NCBI GenBank assembly: GCA_964243295.1
Contig: CAXTEJ010000011.1
Location: 15,971 to 79,970 of the forward strand
DNA from: CAXTEJ01 sp964243295
GTDB taxonomy: Bacteria; Actinomycetota; Actinomycetes; Actinomycetales; Angustibacteraceae
Direction: 5' to 3'
Length of the DNA stretch: 64,000 bases
The notes beneath the pieces were generated by a model. It had not been told where the DNA came from and did not search any database. It worked only from the letters and a program-made list of their open reading frames with translations. Position numbers and translations under genes: made by a program. Below are positions 8,326 to 16,953 of this stretch, one piece after another; the stretch's first letter is position 1, and every line of letters starts with the position of its first letter.

Positions 8326-9361
8326 TGAGGAAGCCGACGCCCCACGACACGTGCATGACGGCCAGGACGACGGGCAGCATCGCCCGCGGGCGCGGCGGCA
8401 GCCCGGGCTCGATGCGCGTCGACCCGGCGACCAGCGCACCGACGTACCCGGCCGGGACGACGAGCGCGGCGCGGCGGCGCGCGGCCAGCGCGAGGCTCGC
8501 GGCCAGCACGCCGACCAGCGCGGGCGGCGCGAGGTAGCGCAGCGACATGGTGCCCGGGTGCTGGCGGGCGACCGCGCGGCGCCAGCGGCCGTACATGAAG
8601 TACTGGTGCGACAGCGCCCGCAGGTCGGCGCGAGGGCGGTAGGTGACGCGCAGGTCGGGGGTGAACCACACGGTGCCGCCGGTGCTGCGGATGCGGTGGT
8701 TGAGCTCCCAGTCCTGGGCTCGCTCGAAGTGCTCGTCGTAGCCGCCGACCCGCGTCAGCGCCTGCCGGCGGAAGACGCCGAGGTAGACCGTCTCGGCCGG
8801 GCCGGCCTCGCCGCCGGTGTGGAAGCGCGCGCTGCCGACGCCCAGCCGGCTGCGCATCGCGGCGGCCACGGCGAGCTCGAGGTCGGTGACGCCGCGGGCG
8901 TCCATCATGCCGCCGACGTTGTCGGCCCCGGTCGTCTCCAGCAGCGTGAGCGCCGTCTGCAGGTAGCCCGGCGGGAGCACCGCGTGCCCGTCGACGCGGG
9001 CGACGACGTCGCCGGTGCTCGCGGCGACCGCGGCGTTGAGGCCGTTGGGCGTGCGGCCGGTGGGGTTGCGCACCAGCCGCACGCGCGGGTCGCCGGCGGC
9101 GAGCTCGCGCGCGACCTCGTCGGTGCCGTCGGTGGAGGGCCCGAGCGCGAGGACGACCTCGAGCTCGGCGTCCAGCTGCTGCTCGAGCACGCGGCTGACC
9201 GCCTCGCGCAGGTGGCGGCGCTCGTTGAGCACCGGCATCACCACGCTCACGGTGGTGCCTGCTGTCGAGCGCGGCGTCGCGTCCATGGCCGTCGCAGGGT
9301 ACCCCTGGCGCTGCGGGGCCACCTCGCTCATCGGGCGCGTGTCACGGGGGTCGGGCCCCAC
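8300..9361 (-). CDS. Glycosyltransferase family 2 with C-terminal membrane segments
   Basis: Product of up to 353 residues. GT2 core: VSVVMPVLNERRHLREAV (about 38-55), GRTPNGLNAAVAASTGDVV (about 102-120) and a DGH metal-site variant of DXD. DYELNHRI-like RAQDWELNHRIR (about 218-229) and QYFMYGRWR resemble ExoA/succinoglycan-type enzymes that add a sugar to a lipid-linked intermediate. The C-terminus has two to three hydrophobic stretches (about 280-345). GTG at 9361 is the longest start; ATG at 9331 or 9286 is possible, and none has a clear ribosome site. It lies 13 bases after the LCP gene in the same leftward run. Confidence 0.85.
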   Translation of the reverse strand: MGPDPRDTRPMSEVAPQRQGYPATAMDATPRSTAGTTVSVVMPVLNERRHLREAVSRVLEQQLDAELEVVLALGPSTDGTDEVARELAAGDPRVRLVRNPTGRTPNGLNAAVAASTGDVVARVDGHAVLPPGYLQTALTLLETTGADNVGGMMDARGVTDLELAVAAAMRSRLGVGSARFHTGGEAGPAETVYLGVFRRQALTRVGGYDEHFERAQDWELNHRIRSTGGTVWFTPDLRVTYRPRADLRALSHQYFMYGRWRRAVARQHPGTMSLRYLAPPALVGVLAASLALAARRRAALVVPAGYVGALVAGSTRIEPGLPPRPRAMLPVVLAVMHVSWGVGFLTSTVREAP

Positions 9362-9374
9362 GGCACCGGCCGGC

Positions 9375-10871
9375 TCATCCGGCGCTGCAGACCGACTTGG
9401 CGTCGACCGGCGTCGAGCTGCCCGAGCCGGCGGACGTCGGCGCCGCCGTGGGCCCGCCCGCCGACGAGGACGCCGACGGCGTCGACGAACCGGAGGCCGA
9501 TGTCGAAGGCTTCGGCGCGGCGGCGCCCTTCTTCGCGGTCGATGCCGTCAGCGCGTGCTGGACCGTGCTGCGGATCAGCGCGTAGTCGGGGAACGCCGGG
9601 CGAATGAGCGGCGGTACGAACTGCACGCTCGAGATCTTCTCCGAGCGGGCCTTCAGCGCGAGGTCGGCGAGGTCGCCGAGGTCACCCTGGGGGATGTCGG
9701 TGCTGACGACCTTCTCGCTGGCCTTCGCGATGCCCTGGAACTTCAGCAGCACCGTCTGCGGGTTCATCTGGGCGAGCATCGCGGTCATCGTGCACCGCTG
9801 GCGGGTCATGCGCTCGTAGTCGCTGGCCTTGGCGCGCGAGCGGGCGAACCACAGCGCGTGGTAGCCGTCGAGCTTCTGCCTGCCCACCGGGATGTAGCCC
9901 TTGATCGGCGAGGTGCCGCCACCGATCGGCACCGGCTTGGTGACGGTGACGGTCAGGCCGCCCATGGCGTCGACCAGGTCGCGAAAGCCCTGCAGGTCGA
10001 TCAGCACGTAGTAGTCGACGGGCAGCCCGGTGATGGCCTGGACGGCGTCCTTGGTGGCCTGGGCGCCGGGGTCGGTGACGCTGGGCGGGTAGATGCCCGG
10101 GTGGTCGGTGGCGTAGGAGTAGACCCCGTTGAGCAGGCACTCGTCACCGCAGTCGAAGCCGTTGGGGAGCGCGTGATGCATCGGCGAGTCGTCGGGGAAC
10201 GGGATGTTCTCCAGGTTGCGCGGGAACGAGAACATGACCGAGCGCCCGGTCTTCGCGTCGACGCTGACGAGGGTCACGGAGTCCGGACGGGTGCCGACGC
10301 GGTCGGCACCGGCGTCGCCACCCAGCAGCAGGACGTTGTAGCGGCCGTCCGCCCCGGCGTCCCCGCCGCTGCCGCCGAACACCCCGCCGAGCACGTCGCG
10401 CCCGACCCAGACCTGCCGCGCCGCGTAGGCCATCGGCCCGGAGGTGAGCAGCACGAGCGTCGCCGCGACGACCGCCACGACCCGGCGTCCGGACGGCGGC
10501 TGCAGGCTCGGCCGCCCGAGCCGCCAGGCGTCGGCGAAGAACAGCGGCCACGCCAGCGCGCCCGCGACGAGCAGCAGCACCACCAGCAGCAGCACCCACG
10601 AGCTCGTGACGAGGGTGAGGGCGAGCCGCCGGTCGACCAGCGCGACCAGCGCGGTCAGCACCACGGCGGCCAGCACCCCGAGCCAGATGCGCAGCCCGAG
10701 GCGCCCCATGCGCCGGTTACCGGCCATGACCTGGGCGGCGCCGGGCAGCGCCAGCGTGACGAGCAGCAGCACGACGGCCCGCCTCGTGCGCATCGACCCC
10801 GACAGCAGCTCGGGGCTGCGCATCGGTGTGGACGTCGGGCGGGCGTGCGTCGCCACGGCGGGGCTGCTCAT
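9375..10871 (-). CDS. LytR-CpsA-Psr (LCP) family glycopolymer ligase
   Basis: Product of 498 residues. Four hydrophobic segments (about 29-50, 60-82, 86-112 and 130-152) precede an extracytoplasmic LCP domain beginning YNVLLLGGDAGADRVGTRPD (about 185-205) with the conserved acidic and basic residues (TRPDSVTLVSVD, FSFPRNL). LCP proteins attach wall teichoic acid, arabinogalactan or capsule from a lipid carrier to peptidoglycan. Many members have a single membrane anchor, so four segments is unusual. The last 60 residues are a Ser/Thr/Pro/Ala-rich tail. First gene of the leftward glycan block, which fits attachment of the polymer made by the downstream transferases. Confidence 0.9.
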   Translation of the reverse strand: MSSPAVATHARPTSTPMRSPELLSGSMRTRRAVVLLLVTLALPGAAQVMAGNRRMGRLGLRIWLGVLAAVVLTALVALVDRRLALTLVTSSWVLLLVVLLLVAGALAWPLFFADAWRLGRPSLQPPSGRRVVAVVAATLVLLTSGPMAYAARQVWVGRDVLGGVFGGSGGDAGADGRYNVLLLGGDAGADRVGTRPDSVTLVSVDAKTGRSVMFSFPRNLENIPFPDDSPMHHALPNGFDCGDECLLNGVYSYATDHPGIYPPSVTDPGAQATKDAVQAITGLPVDYYVLIDLQGFRDLVDAMGGLTVTVTKPVPIGGGTSPIKGYIPVGRQKLDGYHALWFARSRAKASDYERMTRQRCTMTAMLAQMNPQTVLLKFQGIAKASEKVVSTDIPQGDLGDLADLALKARSEKISSVQFVPPLIRPAFPDYALIRSTVQHALTASTAKKGAAAPKPSTSASGSSTPSASSSAGGPTAAPTSAGSGSSTPVDAKSVCSAG

Positions 10872-11056
10872 GATGTCCGAGTATCGGTCATCGGCCGTCG
10901 GGGCTAGCCGCGCCCGGCGGCGTGTTGCGCGCCGATCTCACGGCGAGCGACCGTGGCGACCCGTTCCGGCGACGCAGCGTGACAGCTCCGCTGCTCAGCT
11001 GGACGACGGGTGGCCGACAGGCCTCCGGCGTGGGCCCGCGCGGTGACGGGCGCCCT

Positions 11057-12811
11057 TCAGACGTCGTCCACGCGCAGCAGCAACAGGGCGATGTCGTCCT
11101 CGGCGTAGCCGCCGACGTCGGCGAGCAGCGCGTCGCAGCTGGCCTCGAGGTCGGCGACCGCACGCCCGGACATCACCTTGAGCAGCCAGGCGAACCCGTC
11201 CTCGATGGACGCGCCGCGGCGCTCGACCAGCCCGTCGGTGTAGAGCACGACCGTCGAGCCCGGGGCCAGCCACCGCTCGTGGTCGGACCGGCCGCTCGCG
11301 AGGTCCAGGCCCAGCAGCAGGTCCGGCTCGTGGCGCAGCAGCGAGGCGGTGCCGTCGGCGTCGACCAGCAGCGGCGGCGGGTGCCCGGCGTTCGCCCACC
11401 GCAGCAGCCGACCCGGGCCGGCCCCGGGCTCGGCTGCCCCGATCGTGGCGAGCACCGCCGTGGCCAGCGCCCGCACCTCCAGGTCGTGCATCGCGTGGTC
11501 GAGCAGGTCGAGGACGGCGGCCGGCGGGTCGTCGACGGCGTACAGCAGCCCGCGCAGCAGGTTGCGCAGCTGCCCCATGCTCGCCGCCGCGGCACCGTCG
11601 TGGCCCGAGACGTCGCCGATGACGATGGTGGTGGCGCCGTCGGTCGTGACCACGGCGTCGTACCAGTCGCCGCCGACCTGGGCCTCCTGGGCCGCCGGGC
11701 GGTAGCGCACGGCGATGCTCATGCCCTGCAGCCTCGGCGGTTCGGTGAGCATGCTGCGCTGCAGCGTCTCCGACATCCGCGCGTCGGCCGCAGCAGTGGC
11801 CCGCTCGACGTCGCGGCGCTGGATGCGGTCGACCGCGAGCGAGCACTGGGCCGCCAGCGCCTCGAGCATCTCGATCTCGGTGTCGTCGCACACGTGCGGC
11901 TCGTGCCAGCCGACGGTGAGCGAGCCCAGCAGGCCCTCGTCGGTGCGCAGCGGCAGCACCGCCCAGGCGCGGCACCCGGTGTCGCGGACCGCCGCCTCGA
12001 GCGCGTCGCGCCATCGAGCGGACTCGACGGCGTCGGGCACGAGGACGCGCTCGCCGGTGACGGCGACGACCGACATCGGCGACGGTCCGTGCAGCGCCAG
12101 CGCGCCGTCGGCCAGGGACGACGACCCCCTCCAGCCGGCGAGGTCGAGCTGCAGCGAGCCGCCGTGCCGCACGGCGAGCGCCCCGCCGTCCGCCTGCAGC
12201 GCCCCGGCGCCGCGCTGCACCACGACGTCGGTCAGCTCGGACACCGTCTGCGCGAGCGACAGCCGCAGCGCGACGTCGGCCAGCGCCGCGAGGCGCGCGC
12301 TGGCACGCGACTCCGCCGACGCGAGCTCGTGCGCCCGCGCGTGGAGCCTGCTCTCGATCTGCGCGACGCGGGGATGCCAGTCGGCGTCGCCGCGGGTGCC
12401 GGCCGTGGCCGAACCGCGCTCGGTCACGTAGTCGCTGACGTCCTCGACACGCCACAGCAGCAGGTCGACCTGGCCCGCGTCGTCGACGACCGGCGCCGCG
12501 GTCAGCGACCAGTAGCGCTCGACCGGCTGCCCGGCCGGACCGCCGGCGACCTCGTCATGCTGCAGCGGCAGCGTGACCACGCGACCGGTGTCGCGGGCGC
12601 GCTCGAGGGCACGCTGCACGTGCGGAACGCCGGTCTCGTCGAGCGCATCCGGCTGCGGCGGGAACGCCACGAGCAGGTGGGTGCCGAGGATCTCGTCGCG
12701 GTCGCGCCCCACCTCGGCGAGGTAGGCGTCGTTGGCCCCCACCGTCACCAGGTCGCGGTCGAGCACCAGGTAGGGGGTCGGAAGGGCGCCGAAGATGCGC
12801 ATGAAGTCCAC
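11057..12811 (-). CDS. PAS-GAF-SpoIIE (PP2C) serine phosphatase
   Basis: Product of 584 residues. A PAS domain occupies about 1-125, a GAF domain about 165-345 and an SpoIIE/RsbU-type PP2C phosphatase about 370-584. Catalytic signatures are visible: VGGDWYDA, GDVSGHD, ANAGHPPPLLV and LYTDGLVERRG. Such enzymes dephosphorylate anti-sigma-factor antagonists and so control stress sigma factors; no partner STAS or anti-sigma gene is next to it. GTG at 12811 is chosen because a G-rich ribosome site lies about eight bases upstream. No membrane segment, so it is probably a cytoplasmic sensor. Confidence 0.9.
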   Translation of the reverse strand: MDFMRIFGALPTPYLVLDRDLVTVGANDAYLAEVGRDRDEILGTHLLVAFPPQPDALDETGVPHVQRALERARDTGRVVTLPLQHDEVAGGPAGQPVERYWSLTAAPVVDDAGQVDLLLWRVEDVSDYVTERGSATAGTRGDADWHPRVAQIESRLHARAHELASAESRASARLAALADVALRLSLAQTVSELTDVVVQRGAGALQADGGALAVRHGGSLQLDLAGWRGSSSLADGALALHGPSPMSVVAVTGERVLVPDAVESARWRDALEAAVRDTGCRAWAVLPLRTDEGLLGSLTVGWHEPHVCDDTEIEMLEALAAQCSLAVDRIQRRDVERATAAADARMSETLQRSMLTEPPRLQGMSIAVRYRPAAQEAQVGGDWYDAVVTTDGATTIVIGDVSGHDGAAAASMGQLRNLLRGLLYAVDDPPAAVLDLLDHAMHDLEVRALATAVLATIGAAEPGAGPGRLLRWANAGHPPPLLVDADGTASLLRHEPDLLLGLDLASGRSDHERWLAPGSTVVLYTDGLVERRGASIEDGFAWLLKVMSGRAVADLEASCDALLADVGGYAEDDIALLLLRVDDV

Positions 12812-12875
12812 GGCCGTGCCCCCGCTCACGATGATCGGCCGGGACGGGTGTCCCCGGGGCCAGCATGCCAGACCC

Positions 12876-13994
12876 ATGAGGCACCCTGAAGGGGTGACGA
12901 AGCAGGTCGTGGACGGCGCCCGGCGGGGTGAGCGTCCGGATGAGGACGAGCCGCCTCGGCTGCTGCTCGCCGTCGACGGCAACAGCCTGCTGCACCGGTC
13001 CCACCACGCTCGGCTCGCGAGCGGCGGCACCGACGCCTGGGGGCAACCGACGTGGGGGCTGCGCGGCATGGTGTCGCTCATCGCCGCCGCGGCGTCGCGG
13101 CTGACGCCCGATGCGCTCGTGGTCGGCTTCGACTGCACGCAGGACTCGGTGCGCCGCGCCGACTACCCGGCGTACAAGGCGGGGCGGCCGCCCAAGCCCG
13201 ACGACCTGCGCCACCAGCTCGAGCAGGCGCCCGGCATGCTGGCCGAGGCCGGCATCCCGGTCGTCGTGCCCCCCGGCTACGAGGCGGACGACGTGCTGGC
13301 GTCGTCCGCGTCGCTCGCCCGCCGCCACGGGTGGCGCTGCATCGCGGTCACGAGCGACCGCGACGCGTTCGCGCTCATCGACGCCACGACGGCGGTGCTG
13401 CGCGTCATCGACGGTGGCATCGACGGCTCGCCGGTGCTGACCGACCGGCGGCTGCCGACGCTGTGCGGCATCCGCGCGGGCCAGTACCGCGACTTCGCCG
13501 CGCTGCGCGGCGACCCCTCCGACAACCTGCCCGGCGCCCGGGGCATCGGCGAGAAGACCGCGGCCCGGCTGCTCGCCGCGTTCGACTCGGTCGACGACGC
13601 CTATGCCGCGCTCGACGGCGGGCGCGCCGACGAGGTGGTCGCCGCGGTCGGGCCTGCCGCGGCCGCGCGCCTCGCCACCCACGAGTCGCGCGGCAACGTC
13701 GAGCGCAACCAGCGGCTGATGGCCATGCGCGACGACCTCGACCTGCCGGCCCTGCCCGACCTGCACCTGCCGGTCGCGCGGACGCGGCTGCGCACGGCGC
13801 TCGCCACCCGCGGCATCACGCTCACCACGTCGCTGTGGGCGCTGACCGGCGAGGCTCCCCCACCGCTCGGGCTGGAGTGGGAGGCCGAGCGCGACGCCGA
13901 GCTGCTGCCGCCGCCACGTCGGATCGTGGCGCCGGCGCCTGCTCCAGCCCCGGCGCCGGCTGCGGTCGAGGCCGCGCAGCTCAGCCTGTTCTGA
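12876..13994 (+). CDS. Stand-alone 5'-3' exonuclease (PolI N-terminal type)
   Basis: Product of about 372 residues. Core begins LLLAVDGNSLLHRSHHAR and contains GFDCTQDSVRRADYPAYKAGR, PPGYEADDVLAS and SDRDAFALI, the acidic metal-binding motifs of the PIN/FEN-like nuclease fold, then the helix-hairpin-helix DNA-binding segment LPGARGIGEKTAARLL (about 212-227). There is no polymerase domain, so this is the separate exonuclease common in actinobacteria, likely acting in RNA primer or flap removal. The tail is an Ala/Pro repeat. ATG at 12876 is taken; GTG at 12894 or 12909 is possible because the first 25 residues are unconserved in character. Confidence 0.88.
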   Translation: MRHPEGVTKQVVDGARRGERPDEDEPPRLLLAVDGNSLLHRSHHARLASGGTDAWGQPTWGLRGMVSLIAAAASRLTPDALVVGFDCTQDSVRRADYPAYKAGRPPKPDDLRHQLEQAPGMLAEAGIPVVVPPGYEADDVLASSASLARRHGWRCIAVTSDRDAFALIDATTAVLRVIDGGIDGSPVLTDRRLPTLCGIRAGQYRDFAALRGDPSDNLPGARGIGEKTAARLLAAFDSVDDAYAALDGGRADEVVAAVGPAAAARLATHESRGNVERNQRLMAMRDDLDLPALPDLHLPVARTRLRTALATRGITLTTSLWALTGEAPPPLGLEWEAERDAELLPPPRRIVAPAPAPAPAPAAVEAAQLSLF

Positions 13995-14045
13995 CGACGG
14001 CGAGTTCGCACTCGGGTGCCGGTCCGGCGCCGCCGGCCGAGCCGG

Positions 14046-15617
14046 TCAGGCGGCCGCGTCGACCTTCGGCACGACCGCGTCGCGCTGGATGCTGGTGGCC
14101 AGCGGCTTCTCCGTCACGAAGGCGAGCAGCAGCGCCGCGACCAGCAGGAAGGGCACGAGGTAGAGGAAGACCGGGGTCAGGGCGTCGTTGTAGCCCGAGA
14201 CGACGACCTCGCGGATGGCCGTCGGCAGCGAGCGGACGACGTCCGGGGTGAAGGCGTTCGCGTCGCCGGCCTCGCCGCCGGCGGGCAGCCGCTCGGCGAG
14301 CAGCGTCGCGAGCCGAGCGGAGAACAGGGTGCCGACGACCGCTGCGCCCAGCGAGGCGCCGATCTGACGGAAGTAGTTGTTCGCCGCGGTGGCCGTGCCG
14401 ACCTGCGACAGCGGAAAGGAGTTCTGGACGATGAGCACCAGCAGCTGCATGCTCATGCCCAACCCGACGCCCATCACGGCGAGATAGCCGCAGAGCACCG
14501 GCAGCGGCAGGCTCGGCGTCATGGTGGAGAGCAGGAACAGGGACACCGCGACGACGAGGGTGCCGGCGACCGGGATCCACTTGTAGCGGCCGGTGGCAGA
14601 CACCACCTGGCCGGTGACGATCGAGGTGACCAGCAGGGCGGCCATCAGCGGGATGAGCAGGAACCCCGCGTCGGTGGCGCTGACCCCGGTGACCATCTGC
14701 AGGTAGGTCGGCAGGTACGCCAGGGCGCCGAACATCGCCACGCCGATGATGAGCCCGCCGACGGTGGTGAGGGTGAAGTTGCGGTCGCGGAACATCGCCA
14801 GCGGCATGATCGGCTCGGCGGTGCGGCTCTCCACCCGGATGAACAGCGCAGCGGTCACCACCGTGCCGATCACCAGGGCGATGATCGTCGGCGAGGCCCA
14901 CTCGTAGGTGGTGCCGCCCCACGTCGTCAGCAGCACCAGGCACGTCGAGGCCAGCGCCAGCAGCATCATGCCGGCGACGTCCAGCTGCGGGCGGTCGCGA
15001 GCGGGGCGGGGCAGGCGCAGGAAGAACACCGCCGTGGCGATGGCCAGCACGCCGAGCGGCACGTTCATCCAGAACGCCCAGCGCCAGCCGGGACCCTCGG
15101 TGAAGTAGCCGCCGAGCAGCGGCCCGGCGACCGAGGACAGGGCGAAGACGCCGCCCATGATGCCCATGTAGCGACCGCGCTCCCGAGCCGGGACGACGTC
15201 GGCGATGATGGCCTGGGCGAGGATCATCAGACCGCCGCCGCCCAGGCCCTGGATGGCTCGGCCGACGATCAGCGAGGTCATGGTGGTGGACAGGCCACCG
15301 ACCACCGACCCGGCGATGAACAGGGCGATGGCGACGATGAACAGGCTCTTGCGCCCGACCAGGTCTCCCACCTTGCCGTAGACCGGCAGCATGATCGTCG
15401 ACGCGAGGATGTAGGCGGTCGTGACCCACAGCATGTGGTCGACCCCGCCGAGCTCGCCCACGATGGTCGGCAGCGCGGTCGAGAAGATCGTCTGGTCCAG
15501 CGAGGCCAGGAGCATGGTCACCATGAGCCCGGCGAAGACCAGCAGGATGCTGCGTCGGGAGTCGTCGGCGCCCGAGTTGACCGGTGCTGCGTCGGTGTGC
15601 GTGCTGAGCGTGGTCAT
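14046..15617 (-). CDS. MFS multidrug efflux transporter, DHA2 (14-TM) family
   Basis: Product of 523 residues with about 14 membrane helices. DHA2 signatures: MLLASLDQTIFSTALPTIVG (motif D1/A region, about 34-53), the loop YGKVGDLVGRKSLF, GRAIQGLGGGGLMILAQAII, and the later GFLLIPLMAALLVTSIVTGQ. Proton-driven export of drugs or other hydrophobic compounds is expected. The ATG overlaps the stop of the upstream TetR gene by 4 bases, forming a regulator-pump operon, which makes the TetR the likely controller and the pump substrate the likely inducer. Confidence 0.93.
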   Translation of the reverse strand: MTTLSTHTDAAPVNSGADDSRRSILLVFAGLMVTMLLASLDQTIFSTALPTIVGELGGVDHMLWVTTAYILASTIMLPVYGKVGDLVGRKSLFIVAIALFIAGSVVGGLSTTMTSLIVGRAIQGLGGGGLMILAQAIIADVVPARERGRYMGIMGGVFALSSVAGPLLGGYFTEGPGWRWAFWMNVPLGVLAIATAVFFLRLPRPARDRPQLDVAGMMLLALASTCLVLLTTWGGTTYEWASPTIIALVIGTVVTAALFIRVESRTAEPIMPLAMFRDRNFTLTTVGGLIIGVAMFGALAYLPTYLQMVTGVSATDAGFLLIPLMAALLVTSIVTGQVVSATGRYKWIPVAGTLVVAVSLFLLSTMTPSLPLPVLCGYLAVMGVGLGMSMQLLVLIVQNSFPLSQVGTATAANNYFRQIGASLGAAVVGTLFSARLATLLAERLPAGGEAGDANAFTPDVVRSLPTAIREVVVSGYNDALTPVFLYLVPFLLVAALLLAFVTEKPLATSIQRDAVVPKVDAAA

Positions 15618-16258
15618 CGGAGGATCCCTGCTGCTTCCTGGACGAGGGTGGTGGTGCGGAGCTGGAGGGTCGCCTGGGCGGTGCCGCCCGCGGCGTCCCC
15701 GGGCGGTGCGGCGGCCCACTCGCGCAGCGCGATCCGCAACGCGCCGGCGCACTGGTGGAGGACGGCCTCGGCGACGGCGGCGTCGACCGGGGGGTGACCC
15801 GGTCGCGCCAGCACGGTCTGCACGGCGGTGGTCAGCTGCCCCGTCAGCCGGGTCATCTGCTCCACCTGGCGGCCGAGCAGGTGCGGGAACCGCCGCAGGA
15901 CCTCCCTGCGGGTGCGGTGCGCCGACACGTCGGTGATCGAGCTGCCGAAGACGGCGAACAGCAGCCCGACGACCGACTCCGCCGCGCCGGCGCCGTCGTG
16001 CTCGACCACGAACGCCTGCACGACCGCGTCCTCGACGACGACCTCGCGCAGGCCGAGGACCGCGTCCTCCTTGCTGTCGAAGTAGTTGAAGAACGTCCGG
16101 GCGGAGACGCCTGCCCGCTCGCTGATCGCGTCGACCGTGGCCGCGTCCAGCCCGTCCCGCAGCGCCAGCGTCGCCGCCGCTTCCTCCAGACGCGCCCTGG
16201 TCTCGGTGCGCTTGCGGTCGCGAAGGCCCGGACCGGCGGTGTCGCCCATGCGTCTCAT
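15614..16258 (-). CDS. TetR family regulator of the adjacent efflux pump
   Basis: Product of 214 residues. The N-terminal helix-turn-helix is clear (about 18-62: LEEAAATLALRDGLDAATVD, ISERAGVSARTFFNYFDSKE). The C-terminal region is the variable ligand-binding part. ATG at 16258 is chosen (alternative 16249). A 14-bp palindrome (16279-16292) sits 20 bases upstream and is a good operator candidate, so the protein probably represses itself and the co-transcribed MFS pump. Confidence 0.92.
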   Translation of the reverse strand: MRRMGDTAGPGLRDRKRTETRARLEEAAATLALRDGLDAATVDAISERAGVSARTFFNYFDSKEDAVLGLREVVVEDAVVQAFVVEHDGAGAAESVVGLLFAVFGSSITDVSAHRTRREVLRRFPHLLGRQVEQMTRLTGQLTTAVQTVLARPGHPPVDAAVAEAVLHQCAGALRIALREWAAAPPGDAAGGTAQATLQLRTTTLVQEAAGILR

Positions 16259-16278
16259 GGCAGCAAGGGTTGCAGCCA

Positions 16279-16292
16279 GTGCAAGTTTGCAC
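16279..16292. promoter_or_regulatory. Palindrome, candidate TetR operator
   Basis: GTGCAAGTTTGCAC: two perfect 6-bp arms around a GT centre, upstream of the TetR-MFS operon. Partly repeated TGCA motifs (16271 and 16311 areas) flank it. Assignment to this TetR is inferred from position. Confidence 0.55.
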
Positions 16293-16367
16293 AAGCGCAG
16301 AACTGCAGGAGTGCACGAATGGCGGCACGGACCGGTGCAGCAGCGCCCGGCCCTGCGGCGGGGGCCC

Positions 16368-16919
16368 TCAGCCGGGCGCGTAGGTCAGGTGCGCGACGCC
16401 GTTGCTCAGCGGCGTGCAGCCCGCGAGCCGCAGCGAGGTCTGCGGCCCGCCGGGCTCGAACAGCCTGATGCCCTCGCCGACCGCGACGGGGTAGACGAAC
16501 AGGTGCAGCTCGTCGACCAGGCCGTCGGCGAGCATCGCCCGCACCAGGGTGGCGCTGCCGCTGACGTACAGGTCGCCGTCCCGCTTCAGGGCGCGGATGC
16601 GCTCGGGGTCGTACGGCCGGACGACGGAGGAGTGGGGCCAGGTGGCCTCGGCGTCCGCGTCGGTGAGGGTGGAGGTCACGACGTGCTTGGTCGTGTCGTT
16701 GAAGAACGGTGCACCGGGGTCGTCCTCGACCGTGCGGTCGGCCCAGCCCTGCGCGAACATCTGGAACGTCGTCCGGCCGAGCAGGATGCCGGTCGCCGGG
16801 CCGGTCAGCCCCTCGACCACCTCGCCGAGGTCGTCCGGGAAGCCGTAACCACCCGTCCACGTCGGCACGTCGACGACCCCGTCGACGGTCGTGAACTCGT
16901 GCACCCTGATGACACCCAC
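16368..16919 (-). CDS. Dihydrofolate reductase / RibD C-terminal-like protein
   Basis: Product of 183 residues. TTVDGVVDVPT at the start, LLGRTTFQMFAQGW (about 45-58), DLYVSGSATLVRAMLADGLV (about 117-136) and LFVYPVAVGEGIRLF (about 140-154) match the RibD C-terminal reductase family, an NAD(P)H-binding DHFR-like fold (YyaP/YwjB group) whose substrates are mostly unknown. GTG at 16919 has a strong GGAGGGG ribosome site five bases upstream. It is transcribed alone. Confidence 0.88.
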   Translation of the reverse strand: MGVIRVHEFTTVDGVVDVPTWTGGYGFPDDLGEVVEGLTGPATGILLGRTTFQMFAQGWADRTVEDDPGAPFFNDTTKHVVTSTLTDADAEATWPHSSVVRPYDPERIRALKRDGDLYVSGSATLVRAMLADGLVDELHLFVYPVAVGEGIRLFEPGGPQTSLRLAGCTPLSNGVAHLTYAPG

Positions 16920-16953
16920 GGCTGCCCCTCCGCTCGTCCGACCCGTGCTCGCG

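Noticed and set aside
9015..10907. A 630-codon open frame on the + strand
   Set aside because: It is antisense to the LCP gene and the GT2 gene and has a low-complexity product.
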